From the NCBI GenBank assembly GCA_021234155.1, contig JAJEKV010000072.1:2726436-2790435 (forward strand): DNA of 64,000 bases. Reading direction: 5' to 3'. Origin of the DNA: Isoetes taiwanensis (Eukaryota > Streptophyta > Lycopodiopsida > Isoetales > Isoetaceae). The notes below the pieces were generated by a model. The model did not search any database, was not told the DNA's origin, and worked only from the letters and a program-made list of their open reading frames with translations. The translations under genes were made by a program, and so were the position numbers. Position 1 is the first letter of the stretch. Every line of letters starts with the position of its first letter. Of this stretch, positions 22,598-35,018 are shown piece after piece.

Positions 22598-22850
22598 TCA
22601 TGCACCGCACCCGTAGTGCCTGATCAGCAGGCAGCCAGGTGGGGGCAAAGGTGAGCTCGCAGATCCAGTACCTCCTGAATGTACGACCCCAGAGCACGTA
22701 CTGACGGCGTGTTCATCAGCAAATGTAGGGGCAAGTCCGGTCGTACTAAGGGAGCGTATCTGGCCCGGATCTGACTGAATGTTGGGCAACTCTGGAAAGT
22801 GTGAGACTCGTCCTCAATGGCATCCGTTGGCAGAATGTTGAGTAAATGTG
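22598..22850 (-). mobile_element. LINE ORF2 C-terminal fragment
   Basis: On the minus strand the sequence encodes EDESHTFQSCPTFSQIRARY, equivalent to EDECHTLQSCPAYND in the LINE at 25.5 kb, followed by about 45 more residues and a stop. The His/Cys pattern is the C-terminal zinc-knuckle-like region of such LINEs. It is a 5'-truncated relic just outside the CACTA-like element. Confidence 0.65.
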
Positions 22851-23007
22851 TAGAATGCTGGGTAAATGTCTAGAAATATTGAATGCAAAATCTACTAAAT
22901 ATTCCTTAGAAAATTCACTACCATGTATCAACACACGATTAGACTAGGATGCATAATGTAAGGTAAGTGGTTTTTACCTACGTTAAATCAGCATTCAGTA
23001 CATAGAC

Positions 23008-23886
23008 TTAAATGTCTAAGTCTTGTTGTAGATCATCCTTAACCATTGAAATATGGAACACCTCATAGCAATGATTCAAACCAGGCAGTCCATGCAAATT
23101 GCAAGTGCTTCCTAGGGCACCATACAATAGATTTTGAATGCCAAATATAACATGACGAACTCTTTGATGAACCAAGGCCATCGCACACCTAAAGAACCAA
23201 GAGTATCTCCTATCATGAGAATTTCATTCATTTGCTAAAAGAAATACAAACAAATCTCTTAACTTACATCATACAAGGTCTATAGTAACATAAACATCAA
23301 ATCCTGTGCAAAGATATGGTCTCGGCACATCCAAATGTCTTGTTTGCCCCCCATTATACTGAGCTAAATCATGCTGATCTAAATTGTTCTGCAATCAAGT
23401 AAGGGAATTCAACCAGTCATCTCCAGGTTGGTTATTAAACCAATCATATATCACAAAATAAGATCTTGTAGTATGATATTCACTCAGTACTTGTTGTTTC
23501 TGTTGCAGATATTTCAAGGCATCATCTTTTTATTGTTATCATTTCTGAATTAATTTGTTGTTCTTTCGCATCTGGAAACAAATCCACATCTCACTCTGCA
23601 GCTTTCTCAATAGCAACCATTATGGCATGTCTTAAGTGATGTATCAAATAACCTACACATTCCTGGTAACCTGAGGAAACTGTGTAGTTGTAATTAGCAG
23701 TAATTTATATAAGACCTAGCGTATGGATTTAAAACCTCTTAAAATTTAAATTGGAAGAACGAATAATTGCACCTTTGAGCTTGCACGTTCTATAGGTTTG
23801 GATGTGATACATCCACTGCTTTGGTCATGTCCTGCTGCAATTATCCACCCATTGACTGGACCAACTATAACAACTCCATTTGCAGG
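23008..23886 (-). pseudogene. TAD3: TAD3 (ADAT3-type tRNA adenosine deaminase subunit), C-terminal exons
   Basis: Minus-strand exons match the C-terminal half of TAD3, which pairs with TAD2 to convert A34 to inosine in tRNAs. Exon 23,886-23,773 begins after TTGCAG and encodes ANGVVIVGPVNGWIIAAGHD. Next, from about 23,662, comes LRHAIMVAIEKAAE (the HAV zinc-ligand region), then RPYLCTGFDVYV. A GTAAGT donor follows at 23,277. The last exon, 23,188-23,008, begins CAMALVHQRV and ends in a stop at 23,008-23,010 after NHCYEVFHISMV. Damage: an in-frame TGA at 23,591-23,593 and a one-base loss just before the PCxxC zinc motif (about 23,284). The homology call is firm. That it is a pseudogene rather than an assembly error is inferred. 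Confidence 0.75.
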
Positions 23887-24129
23887 CTGCAAGTAGATGA
23901 AGGGCATGGTACTTTCCTTCAGACTTTTCTGATATCCTAGCAAGAGTTCTGTGGAATAAATCCTAAATTAAGGAGCTCTTTTAAATGACATGGAAAAAAC
24001 AGAAGCATATATTCCTTTGAAACCTAGATGACAACAAAAAGGGGTTCCTTGCTAGCAATTAATTTGCTTATTAACAGCAAGATATTAACAAGCTCATCGG
24101 CATATTTAAACAAGAAAATTAATACGTCC

Positions 24130-24725
24130 TATGGCGCATTGTTCCAGTTTTAGCATGTTCTTACGGTGTAAGGCCCTATAGTGCTCTAGATAACCAATGA
24201 TTCTACTGAGATTCTCTTAGATTCCCCTAGATTCTCTTAGAATTTTCTATTTTGATTGAGGTGCTTACCCATGAGCATTTAAAACCTTCTAAAATAATCT
24301 ATTTTGGATCTGTGCAACATTTTTAAAACATTTTCTATTTTTAGACTGAGGCGCTTGCCCTGAGCATCTAGAATATTTTTTTTTTCAAGATTTATAATGT
24401 ACACCTTTATTATGAAACATTTTAGAACATTCTATTGTCGCTCTTTGCAAAATCTTAAAAAAACTCTAAGATTTCATCAAAATTTTCTTAGATTCCCTTA
24501 GATATTATGAAGATTCCCTTAGATTCAATTAGATTTTAAGAGATTCCGTTAGACTTGTATATTTTCCTAGATTCTCTTACAATTTATGAGATTTCCTTAT
24601 ATTCCCTTTAATTCTCCTGGATTCCCTTACATTCTAGAAATTTCTGGCGCATTGTTCCAGTTTTAGCATGTTCTTATATTCCCTTTAATTCTCCTGGACT
24701 CCCTTACATTCTAGAAATTTCTAGA
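24130..24725 (+). repeat. Degenerate AGATTCCCTTAG-type low-complexity region
   Basis: Short T/A/C-rich units (AGATTCTCTTAG, AGATTCCCTTAG) recur many times. Two longer direct duplications sit inside: GCGCATTGTTCCAGTTTTAG at 24,134 and 24,648, and CCCTTACATTCTAGAAATTT at 24,623 and 24,701. Confidence 0.7.
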
Positions 24726-24849
24726 GCATTTTAGAACTTTCTGGAACATTTTGAAACTTTCAAAACATCCTAGAATATTATAGTCTATTTTATCTTAATT
24801 AGAACATTACCCTTAAGTATATTTGAAACATAAATTATTCATAGAATTA

Positions 24850-24935
24850 ATGCTTGGTCTAGTGGTTAGACTGGGGGTTTGGGAGGTTGAGGACCAGGGT
24901 TTGAATCCCCCCAATAACATAAAAAATTTTAAAAG
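24850..24935 (+). mobile_element. tRNA-derived SINE head (likely SINE)
   Basis: An A-box (TGGTCTAGTGG, 24,855-24,865) and a B-box (GGTTTGAATCC, 24,898-24,908) are 33 bp apart, as in RNA polymerase III internal promoters. The cloverleaf is not complete, and an A-rich stretch follows (24,919-24,935). I read it as a tRNA-derived SINE or its remnant, in the TAD3 intron. Confidence 0.55.
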
Positions 24936-25019
24936 CCTTTCCTTAAGGAACGAGCATTCAATATGAGCCTTAGGATCTTAGACTCGATCAACGATCAAGA
25001 TCTCACCATATAAAAGCAA

Positions 25020-25250
25020 TATGAGCCGTAGGATCTATTACATATAATTCCCAAAGCCACGTGGACCGTAGGATGTGTCCCCAAGCCACGTGAGCCGTCG
25101 GATCTCGGACCGACGGTCAGGATCAGATCAATCTGGACCGTAGGACATGGTGCATATTATATATGTAAATTCCCAGGCCATCTGGGCCGTAGGATATGTC
25201 CCAAACCCACGTGAGCCGTCGGATCTCGAACGGACGGTCGGATAAGCGCG
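25020..25250 (+). repeat. Two tandem copies of a 125-bp unit with CCGTCGGATC motifs
   Basis: Units share ACGTGAGCCGTCGGATCTCG and GGCCGTAGGAT words. The CCGTCGG...CCGACGG pair can form a hairpin. Similar motifs occur in plant repeats, but I cannot name a family. Confidence 0.6.
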
Positions 25251-25469
25251 AAACATAAGAACATATATAGATCAGATATTACCTATTAGGTCTTTGCACA
25301 TTGAGACCACGTATAATCTGTTGGCCATGAAATTTGCATGCGTATGATTTACATGGCAGATACAATAATCCCAGTATACATTTCTTATACTCATAATATT
25401 AATCTCAAGAAGATATTTTATATTGGCATTGGGGATAGACATCTTTTCACAAGCCTCATTATGTAGTCC

Positions 25470-28400
25470 TAATATAGAATAGAATAGAATAGAATAGAAT
25501 AGAATAGAGTTTTTATCGTCCACAGAGACCAATTGGCCTATGGGACCCAAACAGGAGGTGCAGCAAGCGTATTACTGTCCGGGTTAAAGCCCCCCTCCCT
25601 CCCCCCCCAGCCCAAAGTTGTTTGGGGAAAAAACCGTGACAGGAAATGTCATTGTAGGCTGGACAACTCTGGAGGGTGTGGCATTCGTCTTCCACAGCTC
25701 CAACCTGGCAGTGTTGATAAAGCCTCTCCTGATGCGGCTCCCCAATCCATCTCCCCGTCTCAATCCGGAGATGGTGTGCACCTGTGCAGATAGAGGCAAT
25801 GACTTTGCGCTTTTTCATGGGGAGATGAGTGCGCGGGTAGCATTGCAGGCCCCGCCCCAACATGGGATTTATGTGGCATTGATAATGTGCCGTCTTGACT
25901 TGTTGAAGGGTGCTGGCATCCCATAGCTTGCTGAGAAAGCATGTGTCAAGGTACTGTCTGAGACTGTGGCGATCTGCATCCGTTTGTTCTCGGATGCACC
26001 TGTGTTCCTGCACATTCCATCTGGCCAGCCACTGAGCTCTCTTTTTCCGCCAGCAGGCTTTTAGGCGTTGATTGCCACAGTGTAAGCGAGGTTAGGGAGA
26101 CAAGTATCGTCCATGCTGACCATCTTCTAGAAATAGACGATGTTTCTACCAAGGGCCCCCTTTGAAGAGGCAAGAAACCTGTTTCCTGCAACAATATCTG
26201 GTATGGGACTGTGGACTTCACCCCCAGGGCCCGTGCCAAGAAAGCTTTCTGCACTTGCTCCAAGTCATTCCAAGTGGCAAGGGAAATCACTGGACCCCAG
26301 ACCTCGATCTCATACAAAAGAACAGGTTCTACTAGCACCTTGAATAGGTGTGATTGATGGGCCCGATCAGCTGCCTGGTGGTCTGGTGTAGTAGTTGAGC
26401 TCCAGTGCCTCCATTATCAGCGAGCCATCTCTCCAGCTGATCAATGTACATGCCAAATAGTGTGAGAGAGAGAGAGGGTATCGCTGGCGGACCCCGACAC
26501 TACTCTTGAATGGTTGGCCCGCCAGTTGCAGTCAGCCTGTGCATGTCTCATATAACATGTACACAGCATTTTACAGTTCGGCAGGGACATCTAGCTGCTG
26601 CAATCTTATCCACGGCTTTTCCCGAGGCACAATGTCAAAAGCCTTGGCGAAGTGTACGAAGCGGCAATACAGATCTTGCCGATGGTTCCTGCTGCAACTA
26701 GAGTCTGCAGCATGAAGATATGGTCTATGGTGGAGTGTGTCGACCTGAATCCTACCTGCATGAGTGCCCGCACTTCTGCTGCCTCTGCCCATCCTGTCAA
26801 TTGCTGCTCTAGGATCCCGGCGAGGAGCTTTGCAAACACCGGGCTGATCATGATGGTCTGGTAATTGGCCGGGCAGTGCGGATCTCTTGCCTTGTAGATT
26901 GGGACCACCCTGCTAGTGGTCCATTGGGGGGGAAAACCTTCCTACAATGCCTTTTTGAACATGTCGGTGAGTACTGGTGCCATGAACGGTCCTGCCCACT
27001 TGAGTAACTCCGCCTCCATGCCATTAAGGTCTAGTGCTTTTCCATTGGCTAGACGTTGCAGCCCCTGCGCTACCTTCGCCTCCGCGATTTCTAGCACTGG
27101 GCCCTGCTGGGGGGTAATGCCGCCCGTGCACCCTCAGGGTTGTAGAGCTGCTGTAGGTATTGCCCCCACTGGTCCGGAGTGTTGTTTCCTGTGGGCGGCA
27201 CTGGTCTCTTGAGCACTCTTCGCCAGAACATCTTAGGATGACGTTCCAGGAGGAAGAATATTTCATGCTGATGGGCCGCAATGTATCTGGCCTTTCTAGC
27301 CGTAAGGAAAGTGCGATATTGCTTGACCGCATCCGAGCGTATAGCAGGATCTGTGACTTGGCGGAGGCAGCGTTTGCGTTCTTTGCACTCGGTATTGAAC
27401 CACTGGTTATGCGGGAAGGTCATAGCTCTGGAGGTTTGCCGGGGGCGACTTCTCCCAAAACATCTCTCTGCAGCAGCCCCGAGGACGTCAATGAGCCTCT
27501 CTGCCTGCCGCTCCAGCGTTGAGCAGTGTGAGATGCTTGCCAGGTCCTCGGTAAGCATCTGGGAGTAAGTATAAATGCGTTTATAGTCCAGTTTGAGCTG
27601 GGGCATACGAGGAGGTGTTGGACAGGTGTCTGGAGCAACCTGCCAAGCCAGCTGCAAGTAGAGTGGTAGGTGGTCTGAGTCTACCTCTCATCCCTACCAT
27701 CTGTTCCCACTCGAAAATGTTTGACGAGATGCATATCCTACTCGGCCACCAAAACATAGTCTACCATGCTGGACCCACCTCCCTAGTTCTCCTGACTGCA
27801 AGTGTGCTAGCTGGAGGACGGCCACTATGCCAGTCCATTGCAAATCACCAGGTTAAAGATACTACAGAGCAGCAAGAGCTGCCTCCCATATCACGAGACC
27901 TGAATGTCAGCTGATGCCTGTGGCTAAGCTCCTTCTGAAGGGCTCAGTTGCAATACATCATCTGTCAGAGGGTCAAATCTCATCGGCTATTCTGTGCCAG
28001 TGCGGGCATTGAAGTCTCTAATGAGCATGACACTACCCTCCTGCTTGCGCTGCTGTATGTCATCGTATAGATCGACATAGGGCTCCAGCCTAACCACATC
28101 CATATGCGTGTGATAGAAGTTGCTCTCGTCATGTCGAAATTAGCAGGCCGCCACAAAGAGAGAGCTACCACTGCAATTTTGCACGCGCACCCACAGGTAC
28201 CTGTTATGTTTGTCTGTCTTGCACAAGGAAACTGACTGTGCCAGGGCTATCTGATAGTAGCAGGCGACCCCTCCGTGCCCCCGCTTTCCAGTGCATTCAT
28301 TGAAGACACAGTAGCGATGGTATCCTGGCAAGTCGGGTAGTCTATGTCCAACATGCTCCCATGTTTCCATGAGGAAGATGAGGTCAATATCGACTGCAAC

Positions 28401-28539
28401 CGAGTTGATACTGTCTCCCTTCTGCCATCGGAAGCCCCGACTATTCCAAGAGACCATGCAATGGCACAATCCTTATTCGCTGGCGATACCTGCAGCAGTA
28501 GGTGTGGTGATGGCAGCACAAGGGGTGGTGATGGAGTTG
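25470..28539 (-). mobile_element. L1-like LINE, ORF2 and 3' end (non-inverted part)
   Basis: Read on the minus strand from 28,539 to 25,508, ending in an AATAG microsatellite tail (25,475-25,505). ORF2 begins near 28,455 with the endonuclease start SWNSRGFRW and an METWEH motif; a (G)DFNART-type motif lies at about 28,010. A linker follows (27,657-27,091). The reverse transcriptase spans about 26,930-26,350, with KAFD.V..R at about 26,615, a Gly-Phe-Arg-x-x-x-Ser-Thr block upstream, and the thumb-like EQVQKAFLARALGV. The C-terminal His/Cys zinc region is at about 25,710-25,650. The frame is broken by several stops and shifts, so it is dead. Upstream sequence is interrupted by the Gypsy element. 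Confidence 0.85.
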
Positions 28540-29130
28540 TGTTAGTCCTGTGCCTCCTGGTTCAGGACTATTCATGCATACGACGGACCAGGTCAAGCTT
28601 AAGGATCCACAGACAGGCACGGGTCAGTCTTCCAAAGCCCGGCCAGAAGACCAGCAGCAGAACCACGCTTGATCAAAACTGCGTCCAACAAGAGGCGCCC
28701 TTCGTGACAAGTGATGGCCCGCCACTTGCTTGTCCGTCGGCGTCGGCGGATTCGAGGCACTTCAAGAGGCACCGCCAACATTCCTCCAAATCAGGCCTCT
28801 TTTCGTAAGCCCGCACCGAGATCGATCCCGAGTGTCTATATTGGGCCAAAGGCCATTGTACTATATATATGAGTAGAGCTAGCATATGATGGCTAGATGA
28901 GTTTTGAGTCTTGTCTCTCTTGATCTTTCTCGATTACGAGAGCTCATGTATGTTCATCATTGATATCAAGGAAGTTTATCATTTTCCTCTCTTTGTTTCT
29001 CTCTTGTTACTTTTCTCCTTCTTGTTCTTTTCTTGCAAATCGGCGTGACATAGTCCCCGGATTCTCCTGTTAGATTCAAGGGTCCTCACAGAGGGCTGTC
29101 TTGGGGAGTTCCCAACCGAGACCCCAAACA
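28540..29130 (+). repeat. Gypsy 5' LTR
   Basis: Begins TGTTAGTC and ends ACCCCAAACA. It contains a TATATATA promoter-like word (about 28,862) in a block nearly identical to the 3' LTR. The GC-rich first third is much more divergent. Confidence 0.9.
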
Positions 29131-29260
29131 CCATGCCACGCCGCGGGTGCGATTAGTTTTTCCTTTCTTACGCCGCCATGTGCGTGAAACTTCACGCCTT
29201 GGAAGAACTTCTTTCCCGGGCGGCGTCTCGCTTGGGCGCCATCATCGAAGGGAAGCCGCT
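29131..29260 (+). mobile_element. Gypsy leader with degraded primer-binding region
   Basis: Directly after the 5' LTR a GCCACGCCGCGGG stretch occupies the primer-binding position. It is a poor match to the TGGCGCCGTTGCC sites used by many large plant Gypsy elements, so the tRNA cannot be named. The same leader recurs after the 3' LTR (39,644-39,767). Confidence 0.5.
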
Positions 29261-29834
29261 CGTGACATGTATGGATCTGCTTATGACATTGAGGGAGGTC
29301 ACATTCTGCCTAGGGCTCGGTCGGACGCCACCCACCCCTCGTGTCATGTCTCGTCCAAATTCTCCGCCTCAAGCGTGCAAACATTGCTCACAGCCTTAGT
29401 CTCCTCAATACTATCGGGGAGCCCTATCCGTCTCAAACAGCTCAACCTTACTTTCATACCCCAGAACATGCCTTCATCCATCACTCTTTCGGCCGCCATA
29501 CCTCTGCCTTCACAACCATCATCTCCTACGGGTGGATGGGGATATCCACATGTCTCTTTTGCTCCTCCCCGGGAAATTCCCTTCCCTACCTTTCCCACCG
29601 CTCTTCCCTGTTTACAATCTTATGCACCTCAAACCCAATGATCAGGCACCTCCAAAGACCCCACCTCAGCCACCCCTTGGCCAAGGTCTTTCCAAAGACC
29701 ATACCCCCTCCAACTCCACCTCAATATCCTCACTATCATGTTCCCGCCCAGCCCAAAGACTTTTCCCTCTACCTTTCGGACCCTTAAGTCGACTTATCCC
29801 ACCTTTGGCAACACGAAAGGCAAACCTTTAGACC

Positions 29835-30500
29835 AAAGTGCTCGGGGCCCACATGGAAGAATTTGAGGCTCGGTTGTCTGAATGGTCATCGCGCAACCTC
29901 AAACTGAAATTCCACATCTTTTCCACCACATTGCGTGGCTCCCCTCATCAATGGCTCATGTCCAACAAAAGCCACTTTGGAAACAAGATTGGTCCGAAAT
30001 GAAAACCGCTTTTTTCTCACTATGGGACCACGGATGATGATCAACTTCATCTCAAGCAACTCAATGACCTTCAACAAGAGCCCACTGAGTTCCCGCCTCG
30101 GATTTTGCGGACCGCCTTCACATTCTCGCCAAGAAACTCAAGGAGTACCCCACACAGAGCCGGATCTTGGTCCGTTTCTCCAAGGACTTCCTCCAGCCTA
30201 TCGGACTCATGGCCCAATACTCAAGGCCAAGACTTTGGAGCAGGCTATCGATCTTGTCAATCACTCGGTCAATGTTTCCTCCCGCGGGCGTGGCTCTTCA
30301 GAGCTCCCTTTCATTCCACCCGCCATGGTTCCCCGCGATCATTGTTCAACCTCAACACGCCAATCATAGCAATGGGCTCGATCTGGTGCCATATGCGCAA
30401 ATATCAAGGCCACTTGGCTAATGAGTGCAACTCCACCAATGTCCCGCCTCATTGTAAACGCCGGCGCAACATGTGCAATCATGCCGCGGAAGAGTGCACT
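29835..30500 (+). mobile_element. Gypsy Gag remnant with CCHC knuckle
   Basis: Fragments show the Trp/Phe/Leu-Arg spacing of the plant Gypsy Gag core and, near 30,390-30,433, a CCHC-type zinc knuckle (CHMRKYQGHLANEC). Degraded. Confidence 0.7.
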
Positions 30501-31399
30501 CGCACTCATCCTACACCTTTCCGCAACAAGATGGTTTATCAAGTGCAAACAACACCTCAAAGATCAATCGCCATATCGGCCACCACTACAAAGCAACCCA
30601 ATCAACTCTATCGAAGCAGAGCAACAACGGGGACCCAACACACGCCCTCCTTTTGATCCTTCAAAGCTCAAGTGTTATCACCGGTCAAGAATGGGGTCAT
30701 ACCACCACGGCGTGTCCTCAACTTCCACAAGTTCAGGTGCAGCTTCCTGGCACAAATCAGACCACATCGGTCTGCCTCACGGCTTACCAACTTTGGATTG
30801 CCAATGGCAAACAAGGCCCGCGTCCGGTTCTTCGGAAGCCACCTGCGTGCACTTCAAGAATCACGCTTATCCACCGGCTCCTACAAATCAACCTCAGATG
30901 GATCAACAAGCGCAGGAAGAAATTTTTCTGGCTTCTAATCCTCCAGTCCAGCCATCAAATTGGGTTGGTTTGGTCTCACGCCAGACCCGGGTGTCACGTC
31001 CCTTAACCATTATTCCTAATGGCACGCAACCTGCCTTTGCAGTCAACGCAATTCCTCATGCGTAAGAGACAAAAGGTCCATTTTGCACCCGACTTGGAGA
31101 AACTCATGCGAATGTCATGCCTAAAGTTCGTCAAAGCATTTTGAACCTCATGCAAAGCTTTTGAAGGCCGACGTTGGCTAATGTCCATGCCACCACTAGA
31201 GCTCAACAACGACAAGACGCACCTTCCACGCCTCAACCTCCACGATCTCGACATATCCCAATATCGGCCATGAGGTTGACCTACTCAAAGAAGTTTGCCG
31301 CTTCTTTACCACGCGACTCCTCGCACACTCGTGGATCCAGCCGATCCTTTTTTTCTCATGTGCCTCGGAACTCCAAGAGGAGCTAGCCAAAATCAAAAT

Positions 31400-31640
31400 T
31401 CCTTTAAGCTTGGCCACAATTTTGAAACTCGTCCCGCTCTCAAGGACCGTTACCACTCCCCGACCGTTTTTGGTTGGGGCTGTTGCTACCTCTACTCCCA
31501 CGGTGCATGCCACGGTGGGCCATCAACAAGTCAATCATGTTCAAATTGACGGAGGTAGCGTGATCAATCTCATCACGGATAAACTCCGCAAAACAAATGG
31601 GCATCAAACAACTCTATCGTGCCCCATATGACATCAAATT
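31400..31640 (+). mobile_element. Gypsy protease remnant
   Basis: A VQIDGGSVINLI stretch matches the retropepsin active-site region of plant Gypsy elements, which often read DGGS there. The neighbouring Gly-His-Gln segment also fits. Confidence 0.6.
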
Positions 31641-32589
31641 GGCCAATGGCCATATCACGAGATCTCAAGGCGTCACGCCTCTTCTTCACATCAACATTGG
31701 TGATCTCCCATCCCTTGGAATTTGGAGTTTGGAAGGCTGGAGAAGATCCAGTGATTATGAAATGTTGGTTGGCGAGACCTTTTCTCCGCCAGGCCAAGAG
31801 TATCCATTACTGGGCCACGGATCCGTTAGTCATCACTGATGGTCACCTCAATGCCACCATGGACTTGGAAACAGGAAAAATCATTTCCGTCGACAATGCT
31901 GAACCCTCTCTCCCGACACCGATTCTCGAGGACGCCCGTAATATTTATCAAGTTCAGCTCCACCGCGAGTGCCGCCTCATCATCCTACCCCAATATGCCG
32001 ATCCTTGGGGAGAAATGACTCTTGATCGGGACCAGCCGTGGGCTGCTTTGCTTGACCCTTACCCGGCTCCTTGCAATCGAATCCAACGTGTTGATCACTT
32101 TTCGTGACGCTTGAACCTCCCCGCAGCTCCCCGCCGATGTACACGCCGCCATGAAGCAACCTCCGCTTGAGGAAAACTCAAGAACCTCTCTTTTTCACCA
32201 CGCAGAAAGTGCCACGCGATCCTCGTTATGCTTCAACCTCCTGCTCATATTGTCCAGACACGGAAGTTATCCCCATATTCGGGACTCTAAGTCGAGATTG
32301 TGGACGTAGGCAACAATCACCGGGTCCGACTTTGTCGCCAATCTTCCGACACCCTATCGTATCAGGTGCCACGCTCTTCAAAAAGTTCAAACACATTTTT
32401 GCCTCGGAGCTACAGAGATCTTCTGGGATCAACAAAAACTTGGGGAACTCACCATTCCTACCAAGTCCGATGCACGCCAGCCTAGCAACGCATGCAAGAC
32501 GGCCAATCCCCACTACCGCGGATCGGCCAAGGAAATTGACAAACTCTTTGCCGCAGTCCGATCTATGAGGTCAAACATTCGAGTGGGTG

Positions 32590-33740
32590 AGCCCCATCGC
32601 CATTGCACTCAAACACAATGGTAAGATCCGCTTTGCGTGGACTACAAAAAACTCAATCAGCCACCTGAGCGTGATCATTTTCCACTTCCCTTCACGCACT
32701 GTGTTCGAAGAGGTTGCCGGACATGAGATGTACTCCTTCATGGATGGTTTTTCCGCTACAATCGATCTCAATCAAAGAATCGATCAACTCAAGACTACCT
32801 TCACCACCCCGTGGGGCACTTTTGCCTACAAGGTGGTTCCTTTTGGATTATCAAACTCTCCATCCACGTTTCAACGTATCATGCTCTCAGTTTTTCATGA
32901 TTTTATGAAGGAAAATCCCTTTTTGCAAATTTTTCAAGATGACTTCTCTGCCTACAGTTCCATGGCTGACCATTTGGATAAATTGGAACTCGTCTTTCAG
33001 AAATGTGATGAGTCCCAAGATTAGTCTCAATCCCGAAATGCACCTTTTGCGCCACTGTGTGTGTTCTGTTGGGACATGTGGGTCAAGAAAGCGGTATCAC
33101 CACGGATCTCGCCAAAATCAGTTTGGTGCTCCGTGCTCAAGCACCGGCCAATATCAAGGAAACACGCTCTTTCTGGGTAAGGTCAATTATTACTCCACCT
33201 TCATTCCTGGACTCGCAGCCATTGCAGATCCCATTCATAAACTCACGGGTGATGAATCCACCTGGGCTTGGAATTTTCAGGCGGATGCTGCTTTCCAACA
33301 GTTGAAGCTCTTGCTTACTCAGGCCCCGGTTCTTGTTCCTCCTCAATGGGACAAGCCCTTTCATGTCCATGTCGATGTCTCGGCCTTTGCTATTGAGTCG
33401 TTCTTTCTCAAGAATATGATGCGCATTAATCGACAAACCAAACCGCTACGCCCCGGGAACTCAATTTCACGCTAACGAACTACTACTCGCCACGAGCGAG
33501 AAGCCTTAGGTTTAATTTTCATGCGCCCAACGCTTCCATCACTATCTTTTGGGGCCGATCAAATTTTGTTGACCACTGCACTTCTTTATTTGATCAACAA
33601 ATCCACGCCCACGGGCCGCATTGCTCGTTGGGTCCTCCTTCTGCAAGAATTTGCACCTTTTGAAATTGTTCACAAGGCTGGCAAATCTCATGTTGTCCCG
33701 GATTATCTTTCACGCATCCACACAGATGATCCCTCCATCG
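32590..33740 (+). mobile_element. Gypsy reverse transcriptase and RNase H remnant
   Basis: RT landmarks MDGFS, PFGLSNSPSTFQRIM and a QDDFSAYS box (in place of the usual YxDD) lie at about 32,740-32,960. The connection/RNase H region follows (about 33,130-33,740), with the HVHVDVSAFAI stretch. Degraded. Confidence 0.85.
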
Positions 33741-33999
33741 GAGTCTCGACGCTTTCCCCGACGCCAACTTTTTCTGGTCACATCAGAACACCTCATTGGT
33801 TTCATGATTTTCAGCAAGATCTCCTCACCGGTGCTCTTCCACCGAGACGCCACGCTTTCTCCAGCCATAGCCGACACCCCCGCCGACATCAATTTCTCCA
33901 CATGAGGTCCGTGACTACACCATGGTTGTGCCATCTTTACAAAAGGGTAAGGATACCATCCTTCGCCCGTTTGTGTTCTCCCTCATGAGGTCCCGGATA

Positions 34000-35018
34000 T
34001 TGTTCGAGAAGCCCATGAAGGGCTGGGAGGTGGTCATTTTCATGGAGACACCACGGCACGCAAAAATCCTTCTTGTTTGGTTATTTTTGGCCCACGCTCT
34101 TCAAAGACGCCACGCCCACGCCCAAGACGCGCAGGATGATGCTTGCCGGGCGTGTGGGACGCCCACCTACCGTGACGCTTCCCCCTTGACGCCGGTTGCC
34201 ACGCCACTTCCCTTCAAAGAAATGGGGAATGGATTTTGTGGGACCCATCGATCCTCTGCTGCACACACCGCGCGTCTCGCTTACATTTTGGTTTCACCGA
34301 CTACGCTACCAAATGGGCGGAAGCTTGCGCACTTCCGGACAACACCTGCGGCAAGCACGGCCTAAGGTTATCTATCAACAAATCATCACGCCGATTCGGC
34401 TGCCTACCGGATCTGGTCGCTGATCGTGGTGTCCACTTTATCAATCATACCATCAAGGAGCTGACGGATTATCTCCTGATACATCATCACAAGAGCACAC
34501 CTTACTATCCTCAAGGCAATGGTTTGGCAGAAAGCACCAACAAGACTCTGGTCACAATTCTCAAGAAAATTTGTGACCTTTCAAGACCGACCGCAAAACA
34601 AGCTTCCTACCGTTTTTGGGCTTACAATACTTGTTTCAAAATAGCTACGGGTCACACTCCTTTCAAATTGGTTTATGGTCAAGAAGCTCTCATGCCTTTT
34701 GAGTACATTCTCCCCACTCTCCCGTTTTCAATCAAGCACGCCCATAATCCGCCTGCTGCACTCAAAGAAAGGGTTTATCAATTGGAACAGTTGGATGAAC
34801 TTAGAAGAGATGCTTATATTCGTGTTCTTCATGGACAACAGTTGCAAAAATCTTTACATGACAAACGGCTAAAGACAAAAACATTCAACGAAGGAGATTT
34901 GGTTCTTCTTTATGATTCTCGGTACAAAAATTTTCCGGGTAAACTTAAGTTTCGTTGGCTTGGCCCTTATCAAATTGTTCAAGTGGTTCGACCAATTTTT
35001 TTCAACTGGCTGAGTTAG
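34000..35018 (+). mobile_element. Gypsy integrase remnant
   Basis: The second half is the best-preserved part: an ADRGVHF...YYPQGNGLAES core (D and E of the DDE triad), then the C-terminal DLVLLYDSRYKNFPGKL block typical of the Tat/Athila side of plant Gypsy elements. Confidence 0.85.

Noticed and set aside
24850-24912. A functional tRNA gene
   Set aside because: A-box and B-box are present, but acceptor and anticodon stems do not pair. It is better read as a SINE head.
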